Shown piece by piece: positions 5,623-5,763 of a stretch of 5,763 nt of DNA. How positions within the stretch are numbered: position 1 is the stretch's first letter; every line of letters starts with the position of its first letter. A program made the position numbers and the translations under genes. The notes below the pieces were generated by a model, which was not told where the DNA came from, made no database searches, and saw only the letters and a list, made by a program, of their open reading frames with translations. This DNA comes from Desulfarculus sp. Lineage in GTDB: Bacteria; Desulfobacterota; Desulfarculia; Desulfarculales; Desulfarculaceae. The DNA lies in contig JAIWNN010000160.1 in assembly GCA_020216805.1 (NCBI GenBank), positions 1 to 5,763 of the forward strand, given 5' to 3'.

Positions 5623-5734
5623 TCGGGGGAACCCTTTTGGGGGCCCAAAAGGGTTCCCCCGAGCCCCCTCCTAAAAATCCTTTCATTATCGGCGTTTGCC
5701 TGCCAGCGCGAAGCGCTGGCAGGCAAACGCCGAT
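5623..5734 (-). repeat. Composite two-hairpin repeat, copy 2 (inverted)
   Basis: The first hairpin has 19-bp perfect arms (5623-5641 and 5644-5662) built on the same GGGGGAACCCTTTTGG core as the copy at 1677-1718. In the minus orientation it is preceded by GGAGGGGG, with only two differences across the 27 nt from linker through core. The second hairpin has 22-bp perfect arms (5688-5709 and 5713-5734) with a GAA centre, containing GGCGTTTGCCTGCC. Order and orientation of the two hairpins match copy 1 when read on the minus strand, though the outer hairpin sequence differs. It starts 11 nt after the nucleotidyltransferase-like gene. Confidence 0.85.
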
Positions 5735-5747
5735 GACCATGCTTTTT
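5688..5747 (+). terminator. Possible terminator of the nucleotidyltransferase-like gene
   Basis: The 22-bp-arm hairpin (5688-5734) is followed, after 8 nt, by CTTTTTATA (5742-5750). The T run is farther from the stem than in a classical intrinsic terminator, so this is tentative. No gene is seen from 5612 to the end of the window. Confidence 0.35.
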
Positions 5748-5763
5748 ATACGGGCGAGGCGAA

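Noticed and set aside
1632..5734. The paired copies of the hairpin element as terminal inverted repeats of one transposon carrying the three plus-strand genes
   Set aside because: The copies are in inverted orientation, but there is no transposase between them and no visible target-site duplication. The hairpins look like independent dispersed repeats.
4289..5740. 483-codon minus-strand open frame opposite the nucleotidyltransferase-like gene
   Set aside because: It is dominated by repetitive Gly/Val/Leu/Gln text, starts in the hairpin repeat and has no recognisable domain. The plus-strand frame has family motifs and a ribosome site.
1..5763. CRISPR array or tandem repeat system
   Set aside because: No regularly spaced direct repeats with unique spacers are present; the repeats seen are hairpins or one short direct pair.

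Overview
The window is very GC-rich bacterial DNA with tightly packed genes on both strands and several long perfect hairpins in the gaps. Composition and gene content fit a high-GC Gram-negative bacterium. My best guess is a deltaproteobacterium/Desulfobacterota of the Desulfarculus or Desulfovibrio type, but this is an impression and no marker gene in the window proves it.

Left edge (1-325): the first 47 codons of a tyrosine-recombinase-type integrase are read leftward off the window. Next to it, on the same strand, is a complete tRNA-Ser(CGA) followed by a strong intrinsic terminator. An integrase starting about 90 bp past the 3' end of a tRNA gene is the usual layout of a genomic island or prophage inserted at that tRNA. 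The tRNA is therefore probably the boundary: mobile element to the left, older chromosome to the right.

Minus-strand pair (560-1524): tadA (tRNA adenosine deaminase, wobble inosine) is followed after 2 nt by a NimA-like FMN-binding split-barrel protein. The latter ends in a terminator that overlaps its stop codon. The two are very likely cotranscribed.

Plus-strand genes (1740-5611): (a) a 302-residue protein with a DUF2007-like N-terminal domain joined in frame to a deoxyribose-phosphate aldolase (DeoC); (b) a 458-residue cytoplasmic alkaline-phosphatase-superfamily phosphohydrolase with an apparently complete metal site; (c) a 447-residue protein that looks like a divergent UDP-sugar pyrophosphorylase-type nucleotidyltransferase. 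They share a direction, but the gaps hold hairpins or a possible promoter, so they may be separate units. Deoxyribose-phosphate breakdown, phosphoester hydrolysis and sugar-nucleotide synthesis suggest sugar-phosphate metabolism only loosely.

Intergenic structure: a composite two-hairpin element occurs twice, at 1632-1718 (plus orientation) and 5623-5734 (minus orientation). The copies have a nearly identical core and the same internal order. A third, unrelated 26-bp-arm hairpin lies between the aldolase and phosphohydrolase genes. The most interesting items are the DUF2007-DeoC fusion, the repeated composite hairpin (one copy probably in the leader of the fusion gene), and the altered nucleotide-binding signature in the last gene. 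I see no evidence of a complete novel multi-gene system inside the window; if there is one, it is more likely in the island to the left.
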